64,000 nucleotides of DNA from NORP233 sp050186825 (GTDB lineage Bacteria > Planctomycetota > J058). Location of the stretch: assembly GCA_050186825.1 (NCBI GenBank), contig JBFWYD010000053.1, forward strand, positions 9,424 to 73,423, read 5' to 3'. The notes under the pieces are model-generated. The model saw nothing but the letters and a program-made list of their open reading frames with translations, was not told the origin of the DNA and did not search any database. How positions within the stretch are numbered: position 1 is the stretch's first letter; every line of letters begins with the position of its first letter. This document shows positions 16,140-24,705 of the stretch, one piece after another. Both the position numbers and the translations under genes were made by a program.

Positions 16140-17600
16140 TCAGCGCCTCCGCACCGCGCGCAACTGGTCCGTCTCCAGCAGGCGGCGGATCTGCCCCTCC
16201 GCGTCGCCGACGTACTCCGTGAAGCGCACGCCGGTGCCGAAGCCGTCCCCGTTCTCCAGGCGCACCACGCGTCGGATCTCCCCCTTGACCCGGACGGGCA
16301 AGGGGAAGGCGGGGAAGTCGAGGGAGAGGTAAACCGCCTCCCCGATCTCGTATCGGCGCTGGGGCCCCAGGAACCTGAGGCCCGTCAACGAGAGGTCGTC
16401 GAGGGAGTGCGGCTCGTGGTAGCCGGGGCGGGCGTCCGGGTAGCCCTCGGTGGCCAGGCGCACCAGCGCGTCGATCACCTCGACACGCGGGGCGCGGCGG
16501 CGCTCGCGCGTGGTCGCGCTCCGGCGCCGGCGCGAGGTCTTGCGACGAGAGGTCTGGCGCGAGTCGCCGCCCTCGGCGCCGCGCGGGCTCGCCGGCTCGG
16601 CCTCGAGGCGCGGGCGCGACTCGCTGCTGCCGCGCGGGTTCGGGATCGTGAACTCCGCCTGGCAGTGCGGGCACTTGCCGCGCCGCCCGCAGTGGCGCGG
16701 GTCGACGCTGATCACGGCCTCGCAGCCGCCGCAGCGGAAGCGGAAGCGCGGCTCCGCTCCCTCCGGCGCCGGCTCGGGCTCCGACGCGGGCCCGGGCCCC
16801 GCGCCGTGCTCGGCGGGCGGGCGCGAACGGGCGCGCCCGTGGGGATCGGTGGGCGGGGCGTAGCCGGCCTCCACCGCGTCCCCGAGGAGCCGACCCTCGT
16901 CGCTGTCGGGCTGGAGGCCGAGGTGCTCGTACTCGGCGCTGTCCTTGTGGAAGGCGTCCCGGTGGGGCGCGGGGCGCTCCTGCTCGCCCGAGAGCGGGCG
17001 CAGCGCCGGCTCGCGGCCGAAGCTGCGGCTCGGCGGGCGCTGCGGCGCGGGCGCCTCCTCGGGCTGGGGCACCGGTCGGAGCGTGCCCAGCCCCTGCCCG
17101 ACCAGGCCGCACAGGACGTGGCCGAGCGAGAGGATCAGCTCACCCGCCACGCGCAGGTCCGCCGGCGGGATGATCACCGCGGCCGCGCAGTAGCTCGCCA
17201 GCGGCGCGGCCTGGCGGCCGAGCAGGGCGGCCACCGACACGCCCTGGCTGGCGGCCTGGCGGAGCAGGGGCGCCAGCCGCGAGGCGGGGTCGGCGCTCAG
17301 GACGAGCAGCGCCTCCTCGGGGTGCGCGAAGGCCAGCAGGGCGCGGGCGTCGACCTCCGGCGGCAGTTCGCGGGCCGGGAGCAGGAGCGAGTCGCCGTCG
17401 CCGCGGAAGCGCGCGGCCAGGAACTCCGCGAGGGGCGCCATCGGCCCCTCGCCGAGCACGTGCAAGGTGCGCTGCGTGCGGGCGGTCTCGAGCAGCAGGC
17501 CGGCGACGTGGCTGATCTGGCGGGCCTGCTCGGAGAGGAGGCGCTCGCGGATCCTGCCCGCCTCCAGCACCTGCGCGACCACCGCCTTGAGCCCGGCCAT
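16140..17600 (-). CDS. SIS domain-zinc ribbon-PilZ fusion protein
   Basis: 486 residues. The N-terminal ~190 residues form a SIS (phosphosugar isomerase) fold like GmhA/DiaA: 'LHVLGEGPMAPLAEFLAARF', a strand LLVLSADP and 'GVSVAALLG'. A disordered Pro/Glu/Arg-rich linker follows. Next is a zinc ribbon with CGGCEA and CPHCQAEF, four Cys. A basic RRKTSRRRR stretch leads into a C-terminal PilZ domain with ERRRAPRVEV near its start and DLSLTGLRF, the D-x-S-x-x-G motif for cyclic-di-GMP. It may sense c-di-GMP and a sugar phosphate or nucleotide sugar; that coupling is inference. The ATG at 17600 begins the SIS helix. Confidence 0.8.
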   Translation of the reverse strand: MAGLKAVVAQVLEAGRIRERLLSEQARQISHVAGLLLETARTQRTLHVLGEGPMAPLAEFLAARFRGDGDSLLLPARELPPEVDARALLAFAHPEEALLVLSADPASRLAPLLRQAASQGVSVAALLGRQAAPLASYCAAAVIIPPADLRVAGELILSLGHVLCGLVGQGLGTLRPVPQPEEAPAPQRPPSRSFGREPALRPLSGEQERPAPHRDAFHKDSAEYEHLGLQPDSDEGRLLGDAVEAGYAPPTDPHGRARSRPPAEHGAGPGPASEPEPAPEGAEPRFRFRCGGCEAVISVDPRHCGRRGKCPHCQAEFTIPNPRGSSESRPRLEAEPASPRGAEGGDSRQTSRRKTSRRRRSATTRERRRAPRVEVIDALVRLATEGYPDARPGYHEPHSLDDLSLTGLRFLGPQRRYEIGEAVYLSLDFPAFPLPVRVKGEIRRVVRLENGDGFGTGVRFTEYVGDAEGQIRRLLETDQLRAVRRR

Positions 17601-17750
17601 GCCGCGATCATAACGAGCGCGCCCGGAAAGGTCTCCCGAAGGGCGCGCGGCCTGCGAGAGGCGCGTCGCTCGCCGCCCGCCACGCCGCGCCGCGCGCGCA
17701 GGAACGCGCGCGCCGGGCCACCAGGGGCGCTCGTTACAGCATTCGTCCTC

Positions 17751-17779
17751 TTGTTCTAACCACTTGCCTGAGAGAGAAT
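17751..17779 (+). promoter_or_regulatory. Weak candidate promoter for the SPFH operon
   Basis: TTGTTC (17751-17756) and GAGAAT (17774-17779) are separated by 17 bp. They match the housekeeping consensus at three and four of six positions. The 208-bp divergent gap between the PilZ and SPFH genes must hold promoters in both directions; this is only the best-looking candidate. Confidence 0.25.
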
Positions 17780-17808
17780 CCCGCACTTCCGAGGAGTGAG
17801 GAGGGGTC

Positions 17809-18327
17809 ATGGAAGCACACGACATCCACGCCAAGGCGGTGGGACAGCGCGGCCTGCTGCAGAAGATCGGCAACTTCGTGCCTGGCTTCCGCGGCTACCA
17901 GAAGCGTGAGGAGTGGCGCGAGGTCGACCAGATCCAGCGCACCTGGTGCGCGGAGAAGCTGAGCGGCTCGAAGGAGAAGGTCAAGCGCGCGCTCAACGAC
18001 GTGATCGCGGGCGGGGACCTCGACGGGATCACCCCCTACGAGAAGCTCATGAGCCGGCTCGACACGGTCGCCAACAAGGTCAAGAACGCGGACCGCGGCT
18101 GGAGCGGCATGTTCGACACGATCAAGGTCGGCGAGGAGCAGCTCGAGAAGGTCTACCAGTTCGACCTCTCGATGGCCGAGGGCGTGAGCGAGGTCGAGAC
18201 CAAGATCGGCCAGCTGAACGGCGCGGACAAGTCGGCCGCGCTGGGTCTGGTGCGCGAGGCGACGGACCTCGTGGACAAGCTCGAGGACTACTTCGCGCGC
18301 CGCGAAGAGATCATGAGGAAGGGGTAA
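17809..18327 (+). CDS. Helical protein upstream of SPFH gene, function unknown
   Basis: 172 residues, starting at ATG with GAGGGG at proper spacing. It is almost entirely alpha-helical and charged, with no signal peptide or membrane helix, and begins with MEAHDIHAKAVGQRG, then a short hydrophobic NFVPGF segment. It sits 3 bp before the SPFH gene, so the two are surely co-translated. The arrangement resembles PspA-type helper plus SPFH scaffold pairs at membranes, but I do not recognise a named family. Confidence 0.75.
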   Translation: MEAHDIHAKAVGQRGLLQKIGNFVPGFRGYQKREEWREVDQIQRTWCAEKLSGSKEKVKRALNDVIAGGDLDGITPYEKLMSRLDTVANKVKNADRGWSGMFDTIKVGEEQLEKVYQFDLSMAEGVSEVETKIGQLNGADKSAALGLVREATDLVDKLEDYFARREEIMRKG

Positions 18328-18330
18328 GCC

Positions 18331-19482
18331 ATGGGCCTTCGACTCGAAGTCATCAAGTGGGAGGACAAGAGCGGCGGGAACCGCATGGTGCAGCGCATCC
18401 CCGAGTCGGGGATGGCCGACCTCAAGCTCGGCGCGCGCTGCATCGTCAGCGAGGGCCAGGCGGCGGTCTTCTTCCGCAACGGCCAGGCGATGGACGTGCT
18501 CAAGCCGGGCGGGCACACGCTCTCGACCGAGAACCTGCCGCTCGTCTCGAAGCTCTACAACCTGGTCTACCAGGACGCGCCCTTCCAGTCGTCGGTCTAC
18601 TTCGTCAGCCTGAAGCCCTTCCGTGACCTCAAGTGGGGCACGAAGGAGCCGATCCTGCTCGAGGACAGCCGCTTCGGCTTCGTGAACGTGCGCGCCTTCG
18701 GCAAGTTCTCGGTGAAGATCAGCGACCCGCAGACCTTCGTGAAGGAGGTCGTGGGCACCGAGGGTCGCCAGGACAGCGCGGACATCGAGCGCTGGTTCAA
18801 GGACGTGGTGGTCGCCCGCTTCGCCGACCTCCTCGCCGAGTACATGACCGGCAAGAGCGTCGTGCAGTTGCAGGCCAAGCGCGACGAGCTGTCGGTGGCC
18901 ACCAAGGCCCGCACGGCCGACGACTTCGCCAAGTACGGGATCGAGCTCTACGACTTCCTCGTCAGCTCGATCAGCCTCCCCGAAGAGGTCAAGGCGGCGA
19001 TCAACCAGCGGGCCTCGATGGGCGCGCTGGGGCTCAACGCCCAGGGCGGCCAGGGCTTCATGCAGATGGCCATGGCCGACGCGATGCGCGACTCGGCGCG
19101 CACGGGCGGCGGCGGCGCCGGGATGATGAACGCCGGGCTGGGCCTGGGCATGGGCATGATGATGCCCGGGATGATGCAGGGAGCCATGGGCGGCGGGATG
19201 CCCCAGATGGGCGGTCAGATGATGGGCGCCCCGACGATGGCGCCCCCGCCCCTCCCGGCGGCCGTGACCTTCCACGCGGCGATCAACGGCGCCCAGATGG
19301 GCCCCTTCGACGTCGCGGCGCTCCAGGGCCTGAAGGGCCAGGGGCAGGTCAACGGAGAGACCCTGGTGTGGCGCGACGGGATGGCGAGCTGGACCCCGGC
19401 CAAGCTCGTCCCGGAGCTCGCCGCGCTGTTCTCCGCGCCGCCTCCCCTCCCGGGGATGGCGCCGCCGCCCCTGCCATCCTGA
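18331..19482 (+). CDS. SPFH/band-7 (YdjI-type) protein with C-terminal GYF_2 domain
   Basis: 383 residues. The SPFH core covers about 1-230, with the YdjI/virion-core-like start LEVIKWED, GQAAVFFRNGQ and LSVATKARTADDFAKYGIELYDF. A Met/Gly-rich hinge (about 255-310) follows, then a GYF_2-type module (about 320-365) with GPFDVAALQGL and LVWRDGMASW, ending in a Pro-rich tail. No signal peptide is seen; the protein probably forms oligomers on the inner membrane, with the GYF_2 module binding partners. A strong terminator follows 38 bp after the stop. Confidence 0.88.
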   Translation: MGLRLEVIKWEDKSGGNRMVQRIPESGMADLKLGARCIVSEGQAAVFFRNGQAMDVLKPGGHTLSTENLPLVSKLYNLVYQDAPFQSSVYFVSLKPFRDLKWGTKEPILLEDSRFGFVNVRAFGKFSVKISDPQTFVKEVVGTEGRQDSADIERWFKDVVVARFADLLAEYMTGKSVVQLQAKRDELSVATKARTADDFAKYGIELYDFLVSSISLPEEVKAAINQRASMGALGLNAQGGQGFMQMAMADAMRDSARTGGGGAGMMNAGLGLGMGMMMPGMMQGAMGGGMPQMGGQMMGAPTMAPPPLPAAVTFHAAINGAQMGPFDVAALQGLKGQGQVNGETLVWRDGMASWTPAKLVPELAALFSAPPPLPGMAPPPLPS

Positions 19483-19520
19483 GGTAGGGCGTCCTGAGCA
19501 GGAGCCTGAGCTGACCGCAC

Positions 19521-19554
19521 GCGACGCCGCCCTCGGGCGGCGTCGCGTCGCTTT
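19521..19554 (+). terminator. Rho-independent terminator after the SPFH operon
   Basis: A perfect 11-bp stem (GCGACGCCGCC / GGCGGCGTCGC, 19521-19531 and 19536-19546) with a CTCG loop is followed by GTCGCTTT. It is the clearest intrinsic terminator in the window and separates the SPFH pair from the kinase gene that starts 13 bp later. Confidence 0.8.
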
Positions 19555-19566
19555 AACTGCGCCGTG

Positions 19567-21630
19567 ATGCACGACCCCGACGACCTCCCCACCCGCCCGC
19601 TCGAGCGCGAGGCGCTCGACGCCGCGCTGGCGCGCGACGCGCCCTCGGCGGTCGACGGCGAGCAGGAGGCGGCCACGCGCCCGCTCGAGCGCGCCGCGCT
19701 GCAGGCGGCGCTCGCCGCGTCCTCCGAGCGAATCGGGCCCGGCCTGGTCGTCGGCGAGCTCGCGCTGATCGAGGAGCTGGGGCGCGGGGGGATGGGGCGG
19801 GTGTTCCTGGCGGAGGACCGCAGGACCGGGGCGCGCTACGCGCTGAAGGTCCTGCTCGAGGCGGAGGGGGGCGACGTCAACCTCGAGCGCTTTCGGCGCG
19901 AGGGGATCGCGCAGGCCGCGGCGGACCGGCATCCCCACGTGCTGCGCGTGCACGCCACGGGGAAGGTGCAGGCTCATCCCTACCTGGTGATGAGCTACGC
20001 CAGCGGGGGCACGCTCCAGGACCGGCTGCGCGCGGCCCCGCTCCCGCCCGAGGAGGCCGCCCGGGTCCTGGCCGCCATCGCCCGCGGGCTGGCCAGCGTG
20101 CACGCCCAGGGTGTGCTGCATCGCGACCTCAAGCCCGCGGACCGGAACCCTCGATCGCGGCCGAGCGAAGCGAGGGCGAGATCGAGGGTGACGGCGCAAG
20201 CGGGTGGGCCGAGCGCAGCTCGGTGCCCGCGCAGCGAAACGTGCTCTTCGACGAGCGGGGCGCGCCGCAGCTCGCGGACTTCGGCCTGGCGCGCATCGAG
20301 CGCGCGGAGCGGCTGACGGCCACCGGCACGCTGATCGGGACCCCGGCCTACATGTCGCCCGAGCAGGCCAGCGGGGAGCCGCTCGACGAGCGGGCGGACG
20401 TGTATGGGCTCGGCGCGGTGCTCTACCAGGCGCTGACCGGGAGCCCGCCCTACGCCGGCGAGGGCACCTTCGCCGTGCTGAACCAGGTCCTGCGCGGCCC
20501 GCCGCCGCCGCCGCAGGAGCGGCGCGCGAGGCTGCCGGCGGGGGTGTGCGCGGTGTGCGTGCGTGCCATGGCGCACGCCCCCGAGGACCGCTACCCCAGC
20601 GCCGCGGCCCTGGCCGAGGACCTCGAGCGCGTGATCCGGGGCGAAGACCCCTTGGCCGCAGCGAGCGCGAGGCGCGGCTGGGCTGCGGCCGCCGGGCTGG
20701 TCGCGCTGGCGGCCGCGCTGACCGGCGGCGCGGCCCTGACGCTCGCGCGGCCGCCGGTCGCGGCGACCCCCGGACGTTGAGCTCCCGGACTCTGCGCCCG
20801 TCGCGAGCGAGCCGGTCGCCGCGCAGGAGAGCGCGCCCCCTCGCGCGGAGCCCCGGGCCAAGCTGGTCCGCGGTGCGTCGCCGGGTGAGTTGAAGAACCT
20901 GGTCGACGACTCGATCCTGGTCCGCGTGGAGCCCGCCGAGTTCCGGATGGGCGACGACCGCTACCGCAACACCCGGCCAGCGCGGAGCGTGCGGATCACC
21001 CGCCCCTTCCTCATCGGCAAGCACGAGGTCACCTGGCGGCAGTACTCGCGCTTCTGCCGTGAGACGGGGCGCAAGCGGCCCTTGACCCGGGTCATGGGCG
21101 AGCGCTTGGATCCCCAGAGCGACCTCCCGGTGGTCAACGTCTCCTGGGAGGACGCCGAGGCCTACTGCCGCTGGGCGGGGGGGCGGCTCCCGACCGAGGC
21201 CGAGTGGGAGCTCGCGGCGCGCGGGCCAGAGAGCTCGCTCCACCCGTGGGGCGCGATCTGGCTGACCAGCGGCTCGAGCTGGAACGCCAACGCTTGCACC
21301 GAGGTGGCCACCAAGCTCGGCGACCCCTACCCCTACCTGAGCCCCATCGGCGCCTTCCCCAGCGGCGCCTCGCCCTGCGGCGCGCTGGACATGGTGGGCA
21401 ACGTGTGGGAGCTGGTCGCGGACCGCTGGTCCTTGGACCCGCCGCGCGGGCTGCAGGTCGATCCCCGCGGTCCGCTGAAGGCCCGGGGGGCGCCGGTGCG
21501 CGTGTGCAAGGGCGGCTGCTGGAGCTCGAGCCGGGAGGAGTGCATCGGGGCGAACCGGATCCAGATGGGCCAGCACGCGAAGGACTCGAAGACCGGGTTC
21601 CGCCTGGCCTGCGAGCCGCCGCCGCGCTGA
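19567..21630 (+). pseudogene. Broken Ser/Thr kinase-TM-formylglycine-enzyme (FGE-sulfatase) fusion
   Basis: Three reading frames together spell one protein. Frame A (19567-20139) holds the kinase N-lobe with GRGGMGRVF, YALK and HRDLKPA. A 98-bp insertion (20140-20237) splits the catalytic loop; the kinase resumes with NVLFDERG, DFGLAR and SPEQ in another frame, through a TM helix (AAGLVALAAALTGGAALTLA). A run of five C (20767-20771) then shifts the frame again; one C fewer would join it to a Pro/Glu linker and the FGE domain (FRMGDDRYRN, GKHEVTWRQY, GGRLPTEAEWELAARG, GNVWELVADR, GFRLAC). The last piece could be translated alone from TTG 20890. Two independent lesions suggest a pseudogene, though the C run could be a sequencing error. 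Kinase-FGE fusions are known in planctomycete- and myxobacterium-type genomes. Confidence 0.8.
20140..20237. mobile_element. 98-bp hairpin insertion interrupting the kinase catalytic loop
   Basis: Removing 98 bp restores HRDLKPA-NVLFDE in frame. The insert contains an inverted pair CCCTCGATC (20148-20156) / GATCGAGGG (20180-20188) and a second perfect stem CCGAGC-GCA-GCTCGG (20209-20223). It has no coding capacity and looks like a REP/MITE-type palindromic element. The exact borders may shift by a few bases because no target duplication is obvious. Confidence 0.65.
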
Positions 21631-21699
21631 GTCCGCGGGCTTGCGCCTGCCCGCCTGGGCCCTGAAACTCGCCGGGCTCGAGACGGGCTCGGAGGTGGA

Positions 21700-22848
21700 A
21701 TGCAGCGACGACGACGTCATCGGGACCGCTACCACGACGGCTTCGCCGACGGGCTCGAGCCGCTGCGGCCGCTCGACCTCGGCGCCGTGGGCACCGTCGA
21801 CGAGCTGGTGCGCGGGATGGCGGGCACGGCCTTCGGCGGGCGCCAGGTGGGCGCCGCCGCCGATGCGCTCGAGGCCATGGTCCGCGACCCGGGCTGCGGC
21901 GTGGTGATGACCCTCTCGGGTGCCATGACGATCGCCAAGCAGGGCCTGGTGATCACCGAGATGATCGAGCGGGGGATGATCCAGGCGCTCGTCTCGACCG
22001 GGGCCCTGGTCGCCCACGGCCTGGTCGAGGGCAGCGGGCTGACCCACTTCAAGGCCTGCCCCCATCGCAGCGACGAGGACTGCTACGCCGAGGGCTACAA
22101 CCGCGTCTACGACACGCTCGAGATGGAGCGCAACCTCGACGACATAGAGACCCTCCTGCGCGCGGCCCTCGACGCCCACGTGGAGCCGGGCGAGACCCTC
22201 AGCGCCGGCCGCATCCACGAGCTGATCGGCCGCGACCTGCTCGCGCGCCGCCCGGGGTCGCGCGGGATCCTCCAGGCCGCCGTCCAGCGCGACGTGCCCG
22301 TGTTCGTCCCGGCCTTCACCGACAGCGAGCTCGGCCTGGACGTGGCGATCTACAACCGCCGCCGCATCTCCGAGGGGAAGCAGCCCTACCGCTACGACCC
22401 CTTCCTCGACCTCGAGGACTTCGTCGCGCGGGTCGCCCCCTACGAGCGGCTGGGGATCTTCACCATCGGGGGCGGCGTCCCGCGCAACTGGGCCCAGGAG
22501 ATCGGCCCCTACGTCGAGCTCCTCGCCGACCGCGGCCTGATCGAGCACCCGCAGGACCTCTCCTACCACTACGCCGTGCGCATCTGCCCCGAGCCGGTGC
22601 ACTGGGGCGGGCTGAGCGGCTGCACCTATCAGGAGGGGATCTCGTGGGGCAAGTTCGTCCCCCCCGCCCAGGGCGGGCTGCACGTCGAGGTCCCGGCCGA
22701 CGCGACCATCGCCTGGCCGCTCGTGGCCAAGGCCGTGTTCGAGCGCCTCGACCGCGAGCCTGCCCCGCCCAAGGACCCGGTGCCCCGCCTCGCGCGCGGG
22801 ACTTGCTGGCGCGGCACCCCCGAGCAGCGGGCAGGCAAGGGGCAGTGA
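21700..22848 (+). CDS. Deoxyhypusine synthase-like protein
   Basis: 382 residues from an ATG preceded by GGAGGTGG. It shows the deoxyhypusine/homospermidine synthase fold: LSGAMTIAKQGLVI, VSTGALVAHG, FVPAFTDSELG, FTIGGGVPRNW, and the active-site Lys318 in EGISWGKF. The family transfers an aminobutyl group from spermidine with NAD, to eIF5A in eukaryotes/archaea or to putrescine in some bacteria. No eIF5A-like protein is visible here, so homospermidine synthesis or modification of another target is more likely (inference). It runs directly into the nitroreductase gene, 2 bp apart. Confidence 0.9.
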   Translation: MQRRRRHRDRYHDGFADGLEPLRPLDLGAVGTVDELVRGMAGTAFGGRQVGAAADALEAMVRDPGCGVVMTLSGAMTIAKQGLVITEMIERGMIQALVSTGALVAHGLVEGSGLTHFKACPHRSDEDCYAEGYNRVYDTLEMERNLDDIETLLRAALDAHVEPGETLSAGRIHELIGRDLLARRPGSRGILQAAVQRDVPVFVPAFTDSELGLDVAIYNRRRISEGKQPYRYDPFLDLEDFVARVAPYERLGIFTIGGGVPRNWAQEIGPYVELLADRGLIEHPQDLSYHYAVRICPEPVHWGGLSGCTYQEGISWGKFVPPAQGGLHVEVPADATIAWPLVAKAVFERLDREPAPPKDPVPRLARGTCWRGTPEQRAGKGQ

Positions 22849-22850
22849 GC

Positions 22851-23408
22851 ATGGACGTCCACCAGGCCCTGCGCGCGCGCCGCACGGTGCACGCCTACCA
22901 GCCGGCGCGCGCCCTCCCCGAGGGGGCGCTGGAGCGCGCCCTCGAGGCCGCGCACCTGGCGCCGAACCACCGCTTCACCTACCCCTGGCGCTTCGTCCTC
23001 CCGGGCCCGGCGGCGCGGGGGGGCCTGGCCGAGGTGGCCGTGGCCGAGGCCGAGCGCAAGCGACCCCTGACCGAGGAGGGGCGGGCCAAGGCCCGGGCCA
23101 AGGCGCTCGACCCGAGCGAACTGGTGGTCCTCTGCCAGCGCCTCGACCCGGACCCCGGCGTGCGCGAGGAGGACTACGCCGCGGTCTCCTGCGCCGCGCA
23201 GAACCTGATGCTCTCGCTCGCGGGGGACGGCGTCGGCACCAAGTGGTCTACGGGCGGGCTAACGCGCGCGCCAGAGACCTACGCGCTCCTGGGCGTGGAC
23301 CCGGCCGCGGAGCGGATCGTGGGCTTCATCTGGGCGGGCTACCCCAGCGCCGACCCGGCCCCGCCCGCCCGCCCGCCGCTCGCGGACTTCGTGCGCCGGA
23401 TCCCCTGA
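22851..23408 (+). CDS. Nitroreductase-family flavoprotein
   Basis: 185 residues. The N-terminal RRTVHAYQPARALPEGALERAL is the FMN-binding start of the nitroreductase fold, followed by APNHRFTYPWRF, a central AAQNLMLSLAGDGVGTKW segment and a C-terminal GFIWAGYP strand. Such FMN enzymes reduce nitro compounds, quinones or flavins using NAD(P)H in the cytoplasm. It is coupled to the upstream gene (ATG 2 bp after its stop) and to the glycosyltransferase that follows. Substrate unknown. Confidence 0.88.
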   Translation: MDVHQALRARRTVHAYQPARALPEGALERALEAAHLAPNHRFTYPWRFVLPGPAARGGLAEVAVAEAERKRPLTEEGRAKARAKALDPSELVVLCQRLDPDPGVREEDYAAVSCAAQNLMLSLAGDGVGTKWSTGGLTRAPETYALLGVDPAAERIVGFIWAGYPSADPAPPARPPLADFVRRIP

Positions 23409-23410
23409 GC

Positions 23411-24634
23411 GTGCCCGGCCCGCCGCGCGTGCTGGTGGTGGCGCCCCTGTTCCATCCCGACCGGGGAGGCCTCGGCCGCCAGGCCGTGCTCCTGACCGAG
23501 CGCGTGGCCGCGGCCGGCGCGCGCGCGCTGGTCGCGACCCGCGCCATGACCGGGCTCCCCGCCCGGCGCGCCTCCCCGCTGGTCGAGCTCTACCCGCTCC
23601 CGGCGGGGCGCCCAGACGTCCACAACTACGAGGCCCCGGACCTGACCAACCTGCTCACGAGCCTGCGCTTCTCCGCGCAGCTCGCCGCGCTCCTGGTCCG
23701 GCGCCGGCGCGACTACGACGTGGTCCACATCCACGGCGCGAGCCTGCCCTTCCTGCTCGCCCTGCCCGTGGCGCGCGCGCTCGGGAAGCGCGTGGTCGGC
23801 AAGGTGGCCGCGCTGCACCAGGGGGTCGAGGCCGGCGACCTGGCCGGCCACTACGGCCCCCTCGGGCGGGTCCTGGCCTGGTGGGCCGCCCAGAGCGACG
23901 CCTTCGTGGCCACCACCGAGGAGATCCGCGAGGCGCTGGCGCGCGAGGGCGTGCCGTCGGAGCGGATCGTGCGCCTGCCGAACTTCGTGGACGTCTCTCG
24001 CTTCTCCCCCGCGGAGCCCGCCGAGCGGACCGCGCTCCGGGCGGCGCTCGGCTGGGAGGGTCGCACGGTGGCGCTCTGCGCCGGGCGGCTGAGCGAGCGC
24101 AAGAACGTGGACCTGCTGCTGCGCGCCTACGCCCGGCGCCTGCCCGAGCTCGCGGCCGCGCGCCCGCTGCTGGCGATCGCGGGGGACGGACCCGAGCGGG
24201 CGCGGCTCGAGGCGCTGGCGCGCGAGCTGGGCTTGGGCGACGCCGCGCGCTTCCTCGGCTTCGAGCGCGAGGTCGAGCGGCTCTATCGCGCCGCGGACCT
24301 GCTGGTGATCGCCTCGCGGGTCGAGGGTCTGCCGAACGCCTTGCTCGAGGCCATGGCCTGCGGGCTCCCGGTGGTGGCCACCGACCTGGGCGGCGCCCGC
24401 GACGTGCTGCGCGAGGGCGAGACCGGGCTGCTGGTCCCACCCGACGCCGAGGCCCCCTTGGGCGAGGCCCTGGCGCGCGCCCTCGGCGACCCCGCTCTGC
24501 GCGAGCGCATGGGGGCGGCCGCCACGGCGCGGATCCGTGAGCGCTACACCCTCGAGGCGATCGCCCCGCGCTACCTCGAGCTCTACGCGCGCCTGCTGGC
24601 GGGTGAGCCCCCGCAGGGCGCCGGCCACCCCTGA
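23411..24634 (+). CDS. GT4-family glycosyltransferase (GT-B fold)
   Basis: 407 residues from GTG 23411, 2 bp after the previous stop. The acceptor-side N-terminus has the loop FHPDRGGLGRQ; the donor side has LCAGRLSERKN, GDGPERARLE and the GT4 EX7E motif in RVEGLPNALLEAMACG, followed by PVVATDLGG and the 'GETGLLVPP' turn. There is no membrane helix; it is probably peripheral, transferring a nucleotide-activated sugar to a glycolipid or surface polysaccharide. Acceptor and sugar cannot be told from sequence. Confidence 0.9.
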   Translation: MPGPPRVLVVAPLFHPDRGGLGRQAVLLTERVAAAGARALVATRAMTGLPARRASPLVELYPLPAGRPDVHNYEAPDLTNLLTSLRFSAQLAALLVRRRRDYDVVHIHGASLPFLLALPVARALGKRVVGKVAALHQGVEAGDLAGHYGPLGRVLAWWAAQSDAFVATTEEIREALAREGVPSERIVRLPNFVDVSRFSPAEPAERTALRAALGWEGRTVALCAGRLSERKNVDLLLRAYARRLPELAAARPLLAIAGDGPERARLEALARELGLGDAARFLGFEREVERLYRAADLLVIASRVEGLPNALLEAMACGLPVVATDLGGARDVLREGETGLLVPPDAEAPLGEALARALGDPALRERMGAAATARIRERYTLEAIAPRYLELYARLLAGEPPQGAGHP

Positions 24635-24657
24635 GCGGCCGCGCGTACAGCGAGCGA

Positions 24658-24674
24658 GCGCCCCGGTGGGGCGC
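24658..24674. terminator. Hairpin between convergent genes
   Basis: GCGCCCC-GGT-GGGGCGC is a perfect 7-bp stem in the 71-bp gap between the glycosyltransferase and the convergent coiled-coil gene. There is no U-tract, so it may act as a weak bidirectional terminator. Confidence 0.35.
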
Positions 24675-24705
24675 CCGCTGGTCGTGAAGATCGCGGTGGC
24701 GGGGC

